Below, one piece after another: positions 32,446 to 41,485 of a stretch of DNA of 64,000 nucleotides. A program made the translations under genes and the position numbers. This stretch comes from CAILZL01 sp963748005 (GTDB lineage Bacteria > Pseudomonadota > Gammaproteobacteria > Steroidobacterales > Steroidobacteraceae). Position 1 is the first letter of the stretch. Every line of letters starts with the position of its first letter. Location of the stretch: contig CAVVHH010000002.1 of the NCBI GenBank assembly GCA_963748005.1, forward strand, positions 3,534,001-3,598,000. The letters run 5' to 3'. Under the pieces are notes generated by a model. That model had not been told where the DNA came from. It saw only the letters and a program-made list of their open reading frames with translations, and ran no database searches.

Positions 32446-35364
32446 TCAAGCAGACAGCAGCCGATGCACTGCCGTGGCCAGCTCATCAACGGTGTCGGGC
32501 TTCAGCAGCACTTCATGGATGCCCAACTTGCGTGCGGTTTCAATTTCGCGGGGTGGCAGGTATCCCGATACCAGCATGATACGGCTGTGTGGATGTTCGC
32601 GTAGTATCTCCCGCGCCAGATCGGTGCCAGACATGCCGGGCATGGACTGATCGGTAATCACCAGATCAAAATGCGCGGTGCCATCGAGCACGGCGCGCAG
32701 GGCGGTTTCCGCCTCGGTATATCCCGACACGCGATAGCCAAAGCGTTCAAGCATGCGCTTGGTGAGAAACACCAGCGGTTCTTCGTCGTCGACATACAGG
32801 ATGTGTTGTCCGTTGCCGGATTTCACTTCCATGGCGGTGGTGACGATTGGCGCCTCTTCACCCAGCTGATCCGCGGGTGCCGGCAGGTAGACGTGAAAAG
32901 TACTGCCCTTGCCGGGCTGCGAATCCACCGTGATCGCGCCACCGTGATTGCGTACGATGCCATGCACGATAGACAGGCCCAGACCGCTGCCTTCGCCTAC
33001 AGGTTTGGTGGTGAAGAACGGCTCAAAGATACGGTCCGCCGCGGCGGGATCAATACCCACGCCATTGTCCCTGACATGCAGACACACATGGCGGCCAGGC
33101 TGCAGGTCAGTGCTGGGCAGAGCGCTGGCAGAGGTGAAGTTGCTTACGTCCAGCGTGATATCGATACGGCCCTTCTGGCTGTCCATTGCCTGATAGGCGT
33201 TGGTGCACAGGTTCAGCAGCACCTGGACGATTTGCGAGCTGTCCACTTTTACCAGCGGTATATCGCCCGCCAGATGGCAGTGTATCTCTACCGTGGTGGG
33301 CATTGTAGCGCGCACCAGTTTTACTGAATCCTCGATCACCGCGGTCAATTGCGACAGACGGAAGTTGAGCTCATGTGGCTTTCCGAAGGCGACTATACGC
33401 CGGATCAGTTCGCGTGCACGCTGACCGGCCTTGCGTATTTCCTGCAAGCTGGTTTGCGCGGGATGGGCGTTACCCACATCCTGCAGGGCCAATTCGATAT
33501 TGCCGAGGATCGCGCCGAGAATGTTGTTGAAGTCATGCGCGATGCCGCTGGCCAGCGTGCCGACTGCTTCCAGCTTCTGCGATTGTCGCAGCTGTGCCTC
33601 CAGGCGCGACTGTGCAGCTTCAGTCTGTTTGCGTTCAGTGATGTCCCAGTTCACGCCGATCATGCGCTGCGCACTGCCAGCGATTTCCACCGGAATATCT
33701 GCCCTTACCTCGAGATGCCGAGTGCTGCCATCCGGTCTGATGATGCGGAATTCGCCGTGGTATTCCTTGCCATGTGCGACAGCCTCCCTGTACTGCTGTT
33801 GCAGTCTCTGCAGATCGTCGGGATGAATGCGCTTTTCCCATTCACCATAGCTGCCTTCAAAAGTGTCGGTGGGTAGCCCATACAATGCGCACATCTGTGC
33901 ATCCCAGACCAGCGTGTCGTTGGATGGTTGGTACTCCCAGATGCCGATGCCGGCGGAGCGTGTGGCAATGGCCAGGCGCTGTGCCATCAGCTGCAGTTGT
34001 TCACTGGCCTGTTTGCGTTCGGTGATATTGCGAAAAATAACAAATACCTGACCGCCTGAATCCGGAATCAGCGCGCTGGTCAATTCCACATGAACCGGCT
34101 GCCCATCCTTGCGTTGGCATTCAGTTTCAATAACGCCGTTGCCGTCTTGATCGACCAGGCCCAGTGCACCCGGCAACGACGGTATCGGCAGCATGCGAAT
34201 GTCGCCGAGATTCATGTTCAGCAATTCATCGCGACTGTAGCCGAGCAATGTTGTGCAGCTGGGATTCAGCTCGCAAAAATTGCCAGAGTGGTCCAGCAGC
34301 GCCAGGCCACCACGTGTATTCAGGAACAATGTCTGAAAGCTTCGTTCCAGCTCACTGTGACGCTTCTCGACAGCCAGCAGGCGCTCGCGCTCGAACAGCA
34401 ACAGACTCTGGCGAATCGCCGCCAGCACAAACACGACACCGGCACTGACGTAGATCGCCAGTGCGGCAGCTCGCGGAAGTTTCGGCAATGACCAGGCCAG
34501 GCCCACGCTGATGGCAGCGCCACCGACCACCAGCAGTGGCAGCATGCGCAGAATCGCTTCGCAACGCCGCTCGACTACCGGGTCCTTCGAGCTCTCGATG
34601 CGCCACAGCACTACGCCTACTCCCAGTATGGGTGTCACCAGCGAAAACAACAGATACAACCAGGTGTTGGTGGTGACCGAATCCGACTGTGACAGATAGA
34701 TCCATTGCAGCCAGCACAAGCCGTTGACAATCGATGCAACCATGAAAGTCAGCCACGAGTAGTGCATACGCAGGCGCAGCGTGGGCCACATGACCAGCGC
34801 CAGGCAGGTACTGGTGAGCATGCAGATGGGGTAGGCCACCATGAAGGCGAGTTCAATGAAGTCGTCACCGGTATAGCGCGGCAGGTACAGGGCCAGCACC
34901 AGCGCAACGATCATGACGACCAAAGTGATCGCGTCCAGTATCAGTGCCCAGTTGAAAGCTTCTGGCTGATGATCACGAACAGCGTGCAGCATGCCCCAGA
35001 CACAACATGGGCCGAAGCAGACAAACAGCAGGTCGGAAGGTGCCGGGTAGCCGGTCCAGTGCAGTGCGGTCTGCACATCCCACAGGAGCTGGCCGAGCGC
35101 ACTGGCGGTCAGACCGTACGCAAACCAGCGCCGTGCATTGCGCGATGTATCATCCGACCAACGCACGCCCAGCCAGCCGAGCGCAGCCGCGGTGACATAG
35201 CCGATGGTCCAGTGCAGGTTGTCCAGCCAGTCGGTGAGTGTTGTCAGGCTGGTCAGTCGTGCCGCGATGAATGCGACCACGATCAGCGCACTGGCCGGGA
35301 TCAGGATCAGTGTCAGGCGGCGGACTTGTGTGACTGTCAGCGAGCCGGTGGCAGTGGGGCACAT
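32446..35364 (-). CDS. membrane-bound hybrid histidine kinase
   Basis: This 972-residue kinase has an N-terminal membrane part with about nine or ten hydrophobic segments (residues 10-325), then PAS about 345-455 (GGLALLDHSGNFCELNPSC), a second PAS/PAC about 470-590 (YGLPTDTFEGSYGEWEKRIHPDD), the HisKA box GIAHDFNNILGAILGNIELA (about 612), ATPase motifs NLCTNAYQAM, DNGVGID, GEGSGLGLSIVHGIV, and a C-terminal receiver (about 855-970) with DDEEP, the Asp in LVITDQSMPGM and LLKPDT. This is the NtrB-like or blue-light kinase layout. It probably autoregulates through its own receiver. No output protein is adjacent. Confidence 0.92.
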   Translation of the reverse strand: MCPTATGSLTVTQVRRLTLILIPASALIVVAFIAARLTSLTTLTDWLDNLHWTIGYVTAAALGWLGVRWSDDTSRNARRWFAYGLTASALGQLLWDVQTALHWTGYPAPSDLLFVCFGPCCVWGMLHAVRDHQPEAFNWALILDAITLVVMIVALVLALYLPRYTGDDFIELAFMVAYPICMLTSTCLALVMWPTLRLRMHYSWLTFMVASIVNGLCWLQWIYLSQSDSVTTNTWLYLLFSLVTPILGVGVVLWRIESSKDPVVERRCEAILRMLPLLVVGGAAISVGLAWSLPKLPRAAALAIYVSAGVVFVLAAIRQSLLLFERERLLAVEKRHSELERSFQTLFLNTRGGLALLDHSGNFCELNPSCTTLLGYSRDELLNMNLGDIRMLPIPSLPGALGLVDQDGNGVIETECQRKDGQPVHVELTSALIPDSGGQVFVIFRNITERKQASEQLQLMAQRLAIATRSAGIGIWEYQPSNDTLVWDAQMCALYGLPTDTFEGSYGEWEKRIHPDDLQRLQQQYREAVAHGKEYHGEFRIIRPDGSTRHLEVRADIPVEIAGSAQRMIGVNWDITERKQTEAAQSRLEAQLRQSQKLEAVGTLASGIAHDFNNILGAILGNIELALQDVGNAHPAQTSLQEIRKAGQRARELIRRIVAFGKPHELNFRLSQLTAVIEDSVKLVRATMPTTVEIHCHLAGDIPLVKVDSSQIVQVLLNLCTNAYQAMDSQKGRIDITLDVSNFTSASALPSTDLQPGRHVCLHVRDNGVGIDPAAADRIFEPFFTTKPVGEGSGLGLSIVHGIVRNHGGAITVDSQPGKGSTFHVYLPAPADQLGEEAPIVTTAMEVKSGNGQHILYVDDEEPLVFLTKRMLERFGYRVSGYTEAETALRAVLDGTAHFDLVITDQSMPGMSGTDLAREILREHPHSRIMLVSGYLPPREIETARKLGIHEVLLKPDTVDELATAVHRLLSA

Positions 35365-35465
35365 GTTGACTATCCTTGTGTCAGCACAACCTGCGTTGTA
35401 TCCGAGCTGTCACCCGCTATGCGGTTTAGAAAGTATATCAGGGGCTGCATGCGTGCTGGACGGGT

Positions 35466-35912
35466 TCAGTTCTTGCCTGCAACGGCGCTGCGCAGCTTGT
35501 CGAGGTAGGCGGATTCGTCCGGTGGCAGATTGCCGCGCTGCGCGTTCCACAGCGTTTCCGCCAGGCATTCGATCATGCGGTGTTCGGCCGCATGGACCGA
35601 TTCCTGTGCACCGACCAGCGTCTGGAAGACAGCACGAATGCCAGGCGGTCGATCGGTGGCGATCTGCTCACGCACAGCCAGATGCAGGCCCATGTGCAGA
35701 AAGGGGTTGGTGGAGCCACCTTCGGGCAGCCAGTCCTTGTCCAGCACGCGGTTGGCATCGGTGAACAGCACCTGATATTCAGGATGCAGCGCGATCACGT
35801 CGGCGATCTGTGCCTGCAGGGGCTCCAGCGGTTGACGATTGCAGTGCCGTTGCCATGCATCGAAATACATCTGGCGCAACTGATCACGGCTGTGGTTGGC
35901 AAACAGGGGCAT
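35466..35912 (-). CDS. DUF1841 family protein
   Basis: This 148-residue cytoplasmic protein of unknown function matches DUF1841 proteins: NHSRDQLRQMYFDAWQRH at the start, LEPLQAQIADVIALHPEYQ, then NPFLHMGLHLAVREQIATDRPPGIR and the C-terminal EHRMIECLAETLWNAQR. Such genes are often found near rnf/nth in gammaproteobacteria, as here. It is the last gene of the metG-to-nth row, 76 bases after the chorismate-lyase-like gene. Confidence 0.88.
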   Translation of the reverse strand: MPLFANHSRDQLRQMYFDAWQRHCNRQPLEPLQAQIADVIALHPEYQVLFTDANRVLDKDWLPEGGSTNPFLHMGLHLAVREQIATDRPPGIRAVFQTLVGAQESVHAAEHRMIECLAETLWNAQRGNLPPDESAYLDKLRSAVAGKN

Positions 35913-35987
35913 GGTTGTGCTCTCTGGGGTAAGGCGGATTGTAGCTGGTGATCCCGCATTTATCCCGACTCACACATTACGTCAGAC

Positions 35988-36539
35988 TCAATAGTGAAAA
36001 TAGCTGGCCGGAAACTTTTCGGTGATAACCCCCAGCGGTTTGTGCTGGTGATAGATCAGATAGCTTCTGGCCAGCAATGGCGCGTCCTCGCTCAGATCAA
36101 AATACGGCGCCAGAAATCCACAGGGTTCGCGCCCACAGGTGACGATCTCCCGATAGGTTTCCATGCGCTGCTCGCGCCACAACAGGCCGATGGGACGATT
36201 GCTTTCCAGCAATTGGCGCTGCATCGTCGCGGGCAGCCGGGCGATGACGAATAGCGACTCGGCGTACAACAGATTGCGCGGCGCAGCGGCCCCGCCCGTA
36301 CACAACAAGATCGAGCGTTTGAGCAATTCATCATTGCTGGTGGTCATCAGCAAACCGGACGCCCCGCCGCGCACGATGACATGTTCCAGCTTGTTAACCC
36401 GGACGGGTTCCCCGGTATACAGCTCCAGCAACTGCGTCACCGTGCCGTCAGTGGTCAACAGCACTTTCTGGAACAGGCTTAAGCCGGGGTCACGAACGAT
36501 GGCTTCGTCCGGCGACGATGCGCGGATGTCTGGGTTCAT
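35988..36539 (-). CDS. chorismate-lyase-like protein (DUF98/Rv2949c type)
   Basis: This 183-residue protein resembles the DUF98/chorismate pyruvate-lyase superfamily: VTQLLELYTGEPVRVNKLEH, NLLYAESLFVIARLP and RPIGLLWREQRMETYREIV followed by LARSYLIYHQHKPLGVITEKFP. The Arg of GEPVRV and the Glu near the C-terminus (ITEKFP) are conserved in lyases of this fold. It may make 4-hydroxybenzoate or act on a related compound; UbiC function is possible but not shown. ATG 36539 (MNPDIRASS) follows the nth stop by seven bases. A longer frame to 36704 runs inside nth and is rejected. Confidence 0.65.
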   Translation of the reverse strand: MNPDIRASSPDEAIVRDPGLSLFQKVLLTTDGTVTQLLELYTGEPVRVNKLEHVIVRGGASGLLMTTSNDELLKRSILLCTGGAAAPRNLLYAESLFVIARLPATMQRQLLESNRPIGLLWREQRMETYREIVTCGREPCGFLAPYFDLSEDAPLLARSYLIYHQHKPLGVITEKFPASYFHY

Positions 36540-36546
36540 GTTGCGT

Positions 36547-37248
36547 TCACTTGCTTCGCGATGTGCGCGGCAGGGCTTTCCTGCGAGCGGGCAGCAGTGG
36601 AACTGGGTCGCCTTCGGGCTGTGTCTTGTGTCTGAACTCACACAGGTCATTGAGAACACAGTGGGGGCAATCCGGCTTGCGCGCCTTGCACACGTAACGA
36701 CCATGCAGGATCAGCCAGTGATGCGCATCATGTGCATACTCTGCCGGCACCATTTTCAACAGTTTGTGTTCTACCTGCAGTACGTCCTTGCCGGGCGCGA
36801 GCCCGGTACGATTCGCGACCCGGAATATGTGCGTATCCACGGCGATGGTGGGTTCACCAAAGGCGGTGTTGAGCATGACATTGGCCGTTTTGCGGCCGAC
36901 ACCGGGCAGGGCTTCCAGCGCTTCGCGCGTGCGCGGTACTTCGCCCTGATGCTGCTCCACCAGCAAGCGGCAGGTTTCTATTATGTTTCGGGCCTTGGTA
37001 TTGAACAGGCCGATGGTCCTGATGTATTTCGACAGACCGGTAACGCCCAACTCATGAATCTGCTGCGGTGTATTGGCTACCTTGTACAGCTGTCGTGTGG
37101 CGAGATTCACGCTCTTGTCGGTGGCTTGCGCCGACAGGATCACTGCAATCAGCAGCTCGAAGGGTGACTGATATTCCAGTTCAGTGGTGGGCCTGGCGTT
37201 GAGTGCCTTGAGACGTTGAAATAATTCGCTGCGCTGTTCTTTATTCAT
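36547..37248 (-). CDS. nth: endonuclease III
   Basis: Endonuclease III is a DNA glycosylase and AP lyase for oxidised pyrimidines. The 233 residues contain the helix-hairpin-helix LEALPGVGRKTANVMLN with the catalytic Lys, the catalytic Asp in AVDTHIFRVANR and the iron-sulfur loop CKARKPDCPHCVLNDLC (Cx6Cx2Cx5C). It overlaps rnfE by eight bases; nth at the end of the rnf operon is the usual gammaproteobacterial order. The C-terminal tail (about 20 residues, basic) extends beyond the E. coli protein. Confidence 0.97.
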   Translation of the reverse strand: MNKEQRSELFQRLKALNARPTTELEYQSPFELLIAVILSAQATDKSVNLATRQLYKVANTPQQIHELGVTGLSKYIRTIGLFNTKARNIIETCRLLVEQHQGEVPRTREALEALPGVGRKTANVMLNTAFGEPTIAVDTHIFRVANRTGLAPGKDVLQVEHKLLKMVPAEYAHDAHHWLILHGRYVCKARKPDCPHCVLNDLCEFRHKTQPEGDPVPLLPARRKALPRTSRSK

Positions 37249-37891
37249 GTGGTTTGTCTTTGAACTGCAGCCATACCCAGTTGTACAGAGCTACGCCCAA
37301 TCCCAGCCCAATAAATGCGCCGGGCCCCAGTACTGCCAGCATGAAGCCCATATTGGGGTCGAACAGCTGTATTTCCAGCGGTGTGGCCCACTGTCCGAGC
37401 AGGGCGCCGGCATCGGCGAACAGTGAGCCATGGCCCACCAGTTCGCGTGCCGCCCCCAGGATGACGGCGGCCAGGGCATAACCGTTACTCATCAGCAGGG
37501 CGCGTCGAATACACCTGGAAAACGTTGTCTGTTGTGCCTGCATCTCCTGACGCATCAACAGCAGGCAGCTGATTACAGCCATGGGCAGGAACAAACCGAG
37601 CTGTCGATGGAGTTCGTAGAACCAGGCATGCAGCAACAGCTCGGCGAGTGCAATCAACATCGCGGCGCACGTCAGCCAAAGCGCGGTGGAGATGGCATTG
37701 GGCAGCCATCTGGATAATGCAAACACCAGCAGGCTACACGACAGCGTCAGCAACATCACCACGACAGCCATGCCGATGGCGGTGGCCAGCGACTGCGTGC
37801 TACCCAGCAAGGCGCACAGGCAGAACAACGGCAACAGAAAGGTGGGATGTTGCCAGGTGATGCCCAACGACGGCGTGGTGGTTGGCATCAT
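37241..37891 (-). CDS. rnfE: Rnf electron transport complex subunit RnfE/RsxE
   Basis: This 216-residue membrane subunit has six hydrophobic segments. It keeps the two half-membrane Cys regions of the family (PLFCLCALLG near 25; VISCLLLMRQEM near 107), which hold a membrane iron-sulfur cluster together with RnfA, and the LGAARELVGHGSLF segment. It overlaps rnfG by four bases and nth by eight. Sequence similarity to well-studied RnfE is modest. Confidence 0.88.
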   Translation of the reverse strand: MMPTTTPSLGITWQHPTFLLPLFCLCALLGSTQSLATAIGMAVVVMLLTLSCSLLVFALSRWLPNAISTALWLTCAAMLIALAELLLHAWFYELHRQLGLFLPMAVISCLLLMRQEMQAQQTTFSRCIRRALLMSNGYALAAVILGAARELVGHGSLFADAGALLGQWATPLEIQLFDPNMGFMLAVLGPGAFIGLGLGVALYNWVWLQFKDKPHE

Positions 37892-38553
37892 GGAGTCAGC
37901 GGCGTGGATGGCTGATAAATGGCAGTACGATGCGTGTCATGGTAATCCAGCGTGCTCTGTACGGCCTGGATAATGGCACGCGGCGAAATCGTGGCACTGG
38001 TGAATTGTTCGAACTCACCACCATCCTTGCGCACATTCCAGCCGCGCATTTCGGGATTGGTTAGCGAGCGTCCGGTAAATGCGGCCAGCCATCTGGAGCC
38101 GGGCTGCGCAAAGGCATCACCCATGCCGGGGGTTTCGTGATGCGACAGCACCCGCACACCCAATACCGTGCCGTCGTAGCTTACGGCGACCAGCAGTTCG
38201 ATGGGACCGCCATAACCATCTGGTGCTACCGAGTTGATGATGGCTGCGGTGGGCACGCTGTTGCGACGGGCGCGATAAACGGCGACAGGATTACGCGTGC
38301 CCAGTGCTTCTGGCGCATCGACCTCGATCCTGTCGGTCAGCAAGTCATTGTCATGCAGATCTGCCGGCACCAGCGCATTGATCTGTGCTTCGAACCACGC
38401 ACGTTCATTGCGCTCGATGCGTTTTGCAGTCAGTTGCGCCGCAATGCCAAGTATCGCCAGACACACCACCATCGCGACAGCCAGCCCCAGCAGTTGCCTG
38501 CCACGGCGTCCGCCGGACTCACTGGCGACTGGGTTAGGAGCGGGATTCGCCAT
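37888..38553 (-). CDS. rnfG: Rnf electron transport complex subunit RnfG/RsxG
   Basis: This 221-residue subunit has one N-terminal membrane helix (LLGLAVAMVVCLAILGIAAQL) and a periplasmic FMN-binding domain. The covalent FMN attachment motif appears as FEQFTSATISPRAI near residue 195, with Ser replacing the usual Gly of SGAT/TGAT; the acceptor Thr is kept. GYGGPIELLVAVSYDGTVLGVRVLSHHETPGMGD is the typical FMN-domain core. Its start overlaps rnfD by about 20 bases. Confidence 0.92.
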   Translation of the reverse strand: MANPAPNPVASESGGRRGRQLLGLAVAMVVCLAILGIAAQLTAKRIERNERAWFEAQINALVPADLHDNDLLTDRIEVDAPEALGTRNPVAVYRARRNSVPTAAIINSVAPDGYGGPIELLVAVSYDGTVLGVRVLSHHETPGMGDAFAQPGSRWLAAFTGRSLTNPEMRGWNVRKDGGEFEQFTSATISPRAIIQAVQSTLDYHDTHRTAIYQPSTPLTP

Positions 38554-39562
38554 AGATGCGCGGAATGGTGAATTTGTCGATCAGTGGCACGGCCAGATTC
38601 ATCAGCAATACGGCAAACGCCAGACCGTCGTGATAGTTGCCGAAGTCGCGAATCACATAGGTGAGAATGCCGATGCCTGCGCCATACACGAGTTTACCGC
38701 GCGCACTGGTGGCTGCGGTCACCGGATCGGTGGCGATGAAAAACGCGCCCAGCATGGTCGCGCCGGAGAATAGATGAAACACGACGCCGGCATGCCGGCC
38801 CGGATCAAGCATGTGCATGATGATGGCGCAGGCGCCGAGGCCCAGCAGCATGGCCGCCGGAATCTGCCAGCGGATGATGCGCAACATCAGGATGAACATT
38901 CCGCCGAGCAACAGCGCCACCGAAATCCATTCCCAGCCTCGCCCTGCGAAATCACTGAATACGGGCTGTGCCAGGATTTCGTCCATGGTGTGTCGCAGCG
39001 ACAATCCTGACTTGATGGCAGCGAGCGGCGAGGCGCCGGATAACACGTCAACGCTGAGCCTGGCCGGTAGTTCACCGGTGAAGATTGCTCTTGCCGTGGT
39101 TGCCAACCCCAGTGTGTCCACGCCGATGGCCGGCAACCAGCTGGTCATGGGTCGGGGGAACGACACCAGCAGCACGGTGTACCCCAGCATGGCTGGATTG
39201 AAGGGATTCAAGCCAAGTCCGCCATACACATGCTTGCCGAGCAGAATGGCAAATGCCATGGCGCTGACGATCAGCCACCATGGCGCCAGCGGCGGCATGG
39301 ACAAAGCCAGCAAGGCAGCCGTCACCATGGTGCTGCCATCGGTTAGAAACATCATCATGGGCTTGTGCCGCAGTTTCAGTGCAAAGGCTTCACAGCAGAG
39401 GCCGCTCACTGCAGCCAGCAGAAACTGCAACAGCACGCCCGGGCCAAAAAAATACATGTGTAGCATTGCCGCTGGCAGCAGCGCCACCAGTACCATGCCC
39501 ATGATGAAGCGCACGCTGCGAGTGTGTTTCAGATGTGGTGCGGTGAAGGTGCCGAACTGCAT
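38534..39562 (-). CDS. rnfD: Rnf electron transport complex subunit RnfD/RsxD
   Basis: This 342-residue membrane subunit has about nine segments and carries a covalent FMN. The region LGLNPFNPAMLGYTVLLVSFP matches NqrB/RnfD. The flavin attachment site is seen as FSGATMLGAFFIATDPVTA near 277. It is preceded by rnfC with three bases between them. Confidence 0.93.
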   Translation of the reverse strand: MQFGTFTAPHLKHTRSVRFIMGMVLVALLPAAMLHMYFFGPGVLLQFLLAAVSGLCCEAFALKLRHKPMMMFLTDGSTMVTAALLALSMPPLAPWWLIVSAMAFAILLGKHVYGGLGLNPFNPAMLGYTVLLVSFPRPMTSWLPAIGVDTLGLATTARAIFTGELPARLSVDVLSGASPLAAIKSGLSLRHTMDEILAQPVFSDFAGRGWEWISVALLLGGMFILMLRIIRWQIPAAMLLGLGACAIIMHMLDPGRHAGVVFHLFSGATMLGAFFIATDPVTAATSARGKLVYGAGIGILTYVIRDFGNYHDGLAFAVLLMNLAVPLIDKFTIPRIYGESRS

Positions 39563-39565
39563 GCG

Positions 39566-40891
39566 TCAATTCTCGAGCAGCTGCTTGGCCGCACGAAAGC
39601 GACCTGCGAGTGTGATATGACTCGGACAGACGTAATCACAGCAACCGCACTCGATGCAATCAAATAGACCCAGCTCCCGCAGGGCAACGCGATTGTCACT
39701 GCGGGCATGGGCGAGCAGTTGTTGCGGCAGCAGGTTGGCCGGACAGGCCTGTGCACATTCGCCGCAGCGTATACAGGGCATTTCGGCTGCTACTGGCCTG
39801 AGCAGATCATGTCGGGCAACTATCAAACAGTTGCTGGCTTTGACGATGGGAAATTGATCGCTCGGCAGCGCACGGCCCATCATGGCCCCGCCCATGATCA
39901 ACGTGTCCGGCTTGAATTCGTCCCGATAACCGCCACAGAACCCAATCAGGTCGCGCACGCACGTGCCCAATCGCACTTCAAGGTTGGCAGGCTGTCGCAC
40001 GCCATCGCCAGTCACGGTGACGATGCGACTGATCAGTGGCTGCGCCTGATGGATCCATTGCGCGCAGGCATAAGCGGTGGCGACGTTCTGCACGATCACA
40101 CCGACCTGAGCAGGCAGGCCACCGCGGGGAATTTCACGCCCCAGCAGTTGAGTAACCAGCTGTCCTTCATCGCCACTGGGGTAGGCAGTGGCGACGATAG
40201 TTGTTTCAATGCGTGCGTCAGCTAGCTGCTGTACTGCTGCTCGCAATGCCGCCAGCGCTTCCAGTTTGTCGGCTTCGACGGCGACTATGCAATGGCTAGC
40301 CTGTGCGGCATGCAGCATGATTTGTGCGCCCTGCACTACCTGCATGGCGCGCTCGCGCATCAGGCGATCATCGCAGCTGATGAACGGTTCGCATTCAACG
40401 CCATTGATCAACAGATGCTCAATGGGATGTTGTGCGTGCGCTGCCAGCTTGGTGGCAGCGGGGAATGCTGCGCCACCCAGACCGGCGATGCCGCCGCGCG
40501 CCAGATGATCGCACAGATCCATGGGCGTCATGGACTGCCAGTTGTTCATGGGTTGCAATGCCGGATCACGTGCATCGCGGCCGTCATTGGCCAGTACTAT
40601 CGCCGGCGTGAGCTGATCTGCCAACTGTGGTGTGGCGCGCGGCTCGATGGCGAGTACAGTGCCTGAAACAGATGCATGCAGGCAGGCGCTCAGCTTTGCA
40701 GCGGGTTTGGCAATGACTTGCCCGAGTAACACTGTGTCGCCTGCTTTCACGCAGGGCAGCAGCCCGATGTCGCTGTGTTGATTGAGTGGTAGTACAAGTA
40801 CATCCGGCATCGGTGCCGCGATGATCGCGGCATCGCGGGTGGAGTACTTGTGCGTGGGTAATTGCAACCCTTGGTATCTATGGCCGCCCAT
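39566..40891 (-). CDS. rnfC: Rnf electron transport complex subunit RnfC/RsxC
   Basis: This 441-residue peripheral subunit has the NADH/FMN-binding region (GIAGLGGAAFPAATKL, NGVECEPFISCDDRLM) and two C-terminal [4Fe-4S] motifs (CIRCGECAQACP; CIECGCCDYVCP). It lacks the long repeat-rich C-terminal tail of E. coli RsxC. The gene starts five bases after rnfA, where rnfB would normally lie. Confidence 0.93.
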   Translation of the reverse strand: MGGHRYQGLQLPTHKYSTRDAAIIAAPMPDVLVLPLNQHSDIGLLPCVKAGDTVLLGQVIAKPAAKLSACLHASVSGTVLAIEPRATPQLADQLTPAIVLANDGRDARDPALQPMNNWQSMTPMDLCDHLARGGIAGLGGAAFPAATKLAAHAQHPIEHLLINGVECEPFISCDDRLMRERAMQVVQGAQIMLHAAQASHCIVAVEADKLEALAALRAAVQQLADARIETTIVATAYPSGDEGQLVTQLLGREIPRGGLPAQVGVIVQNVATAYACAQWIHQAQPLISRIVTVTGDGVRQPANLEVRLGTCVRDLIGFCGGYRDEFKPDTLIMGGAMMGRALPSDQFPIVKASNCLIVARHDLLRPVAAEMPCIRCGECAQACPANLLPQQLLAHARSDNRVALRELGLFDCIECGCCDYVCPSHITLAGRFRAAKQLLEN

Positions 40892-40896
40892 GCCGA

Positions 40897-41478
40897 TCAG
40901 TTGCGCACCATGCCGGCAAAGCCCATCAGCGCCAGTGCCATGAAGCCGGCCGTAATCAGGGCAATGGGAATGCCGCGAAATATCATCGGGACCTCTACTG
41001 CATCGATGCGTTCCCGCAGAGCAAGAAAGCTGGCACTGAGTACTGCCAGAGTCAGCGCTGCGCCGGCGCCATACAGCAAGGCTTCGCCTGCTGTTTCAAG
41101 CGCAGTGGCGCTGAACAGCGCCAGTCCGAGCATGGCGCATTGCGTCGTGAGATGCGCCAGCAAATCAGGCCAGCGCACGGCGCCGGGAACGCTGGTCAGC
41201 ACGGCGCGCGCGCCGAGAAATATCAACGCGATGCAGCCGAGCAAAGCAGGCATCTGCAGGTACTCCAGTTGCACGGGTTGCAACACCGCGTGTGTGATGA
41301 GAAAGCCAGACAGCGACGCCAGCGTCAGAGTGACCATGGTGAAACTGGCGGTCCGGATTTCGTCGGCAAACACTCCGCGAGCATTGCGCGGCGGGGTCAC
41401 GTGATCTACGGCAATGGCCGAACCCTGGATCAGCATCGTGCCCAGCAGGATGATGAGAAGGGTGGTCATTTGTGTCAC
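40897..41478 (-). CDS. rnfA: divergent Rnf subunit RnfA/RsxA
   Basis: This 193-residue membrane protein with six hydrophobic segments sits in the rnfA position. Standard RnfA has NNFVLxxFLGxCPF near the N-terminus with a Cys that binds a membrane iron-sulfur cluster; here that part reads IQGSAIAVDHVTPPRNARGV with no Cys. A Cys at about residue 76 (LLGCIALIFLGA) may correspond to the second ligand. Identification rests on topology, VTLTLASLSGFLI, the C-terminal MIFRGIPIALITAGFMALALMGF and gene order. It starts eight bases after metG; ATG 41469 is an alternative start. Confidence 0.75.
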   Translation of the reverse strand: MTQMTTLLIILLGTMLIQGSAIAVDHVTPPRNARGVFADEIRTASFTMVTLTLASLSGFLITHAVLQPVQLEYLQMPALLGCIALIFLGARAVLTSVPGAVRWPDLLAHLTTQCAMLGLALFSATALETAGEALLYGAGAALTLAVLSASFLALRERIDAVEVPMIFRGIPIALITAGFMALALMGFAGMVRN

Positions 41479-41485
41479 CAGATCC

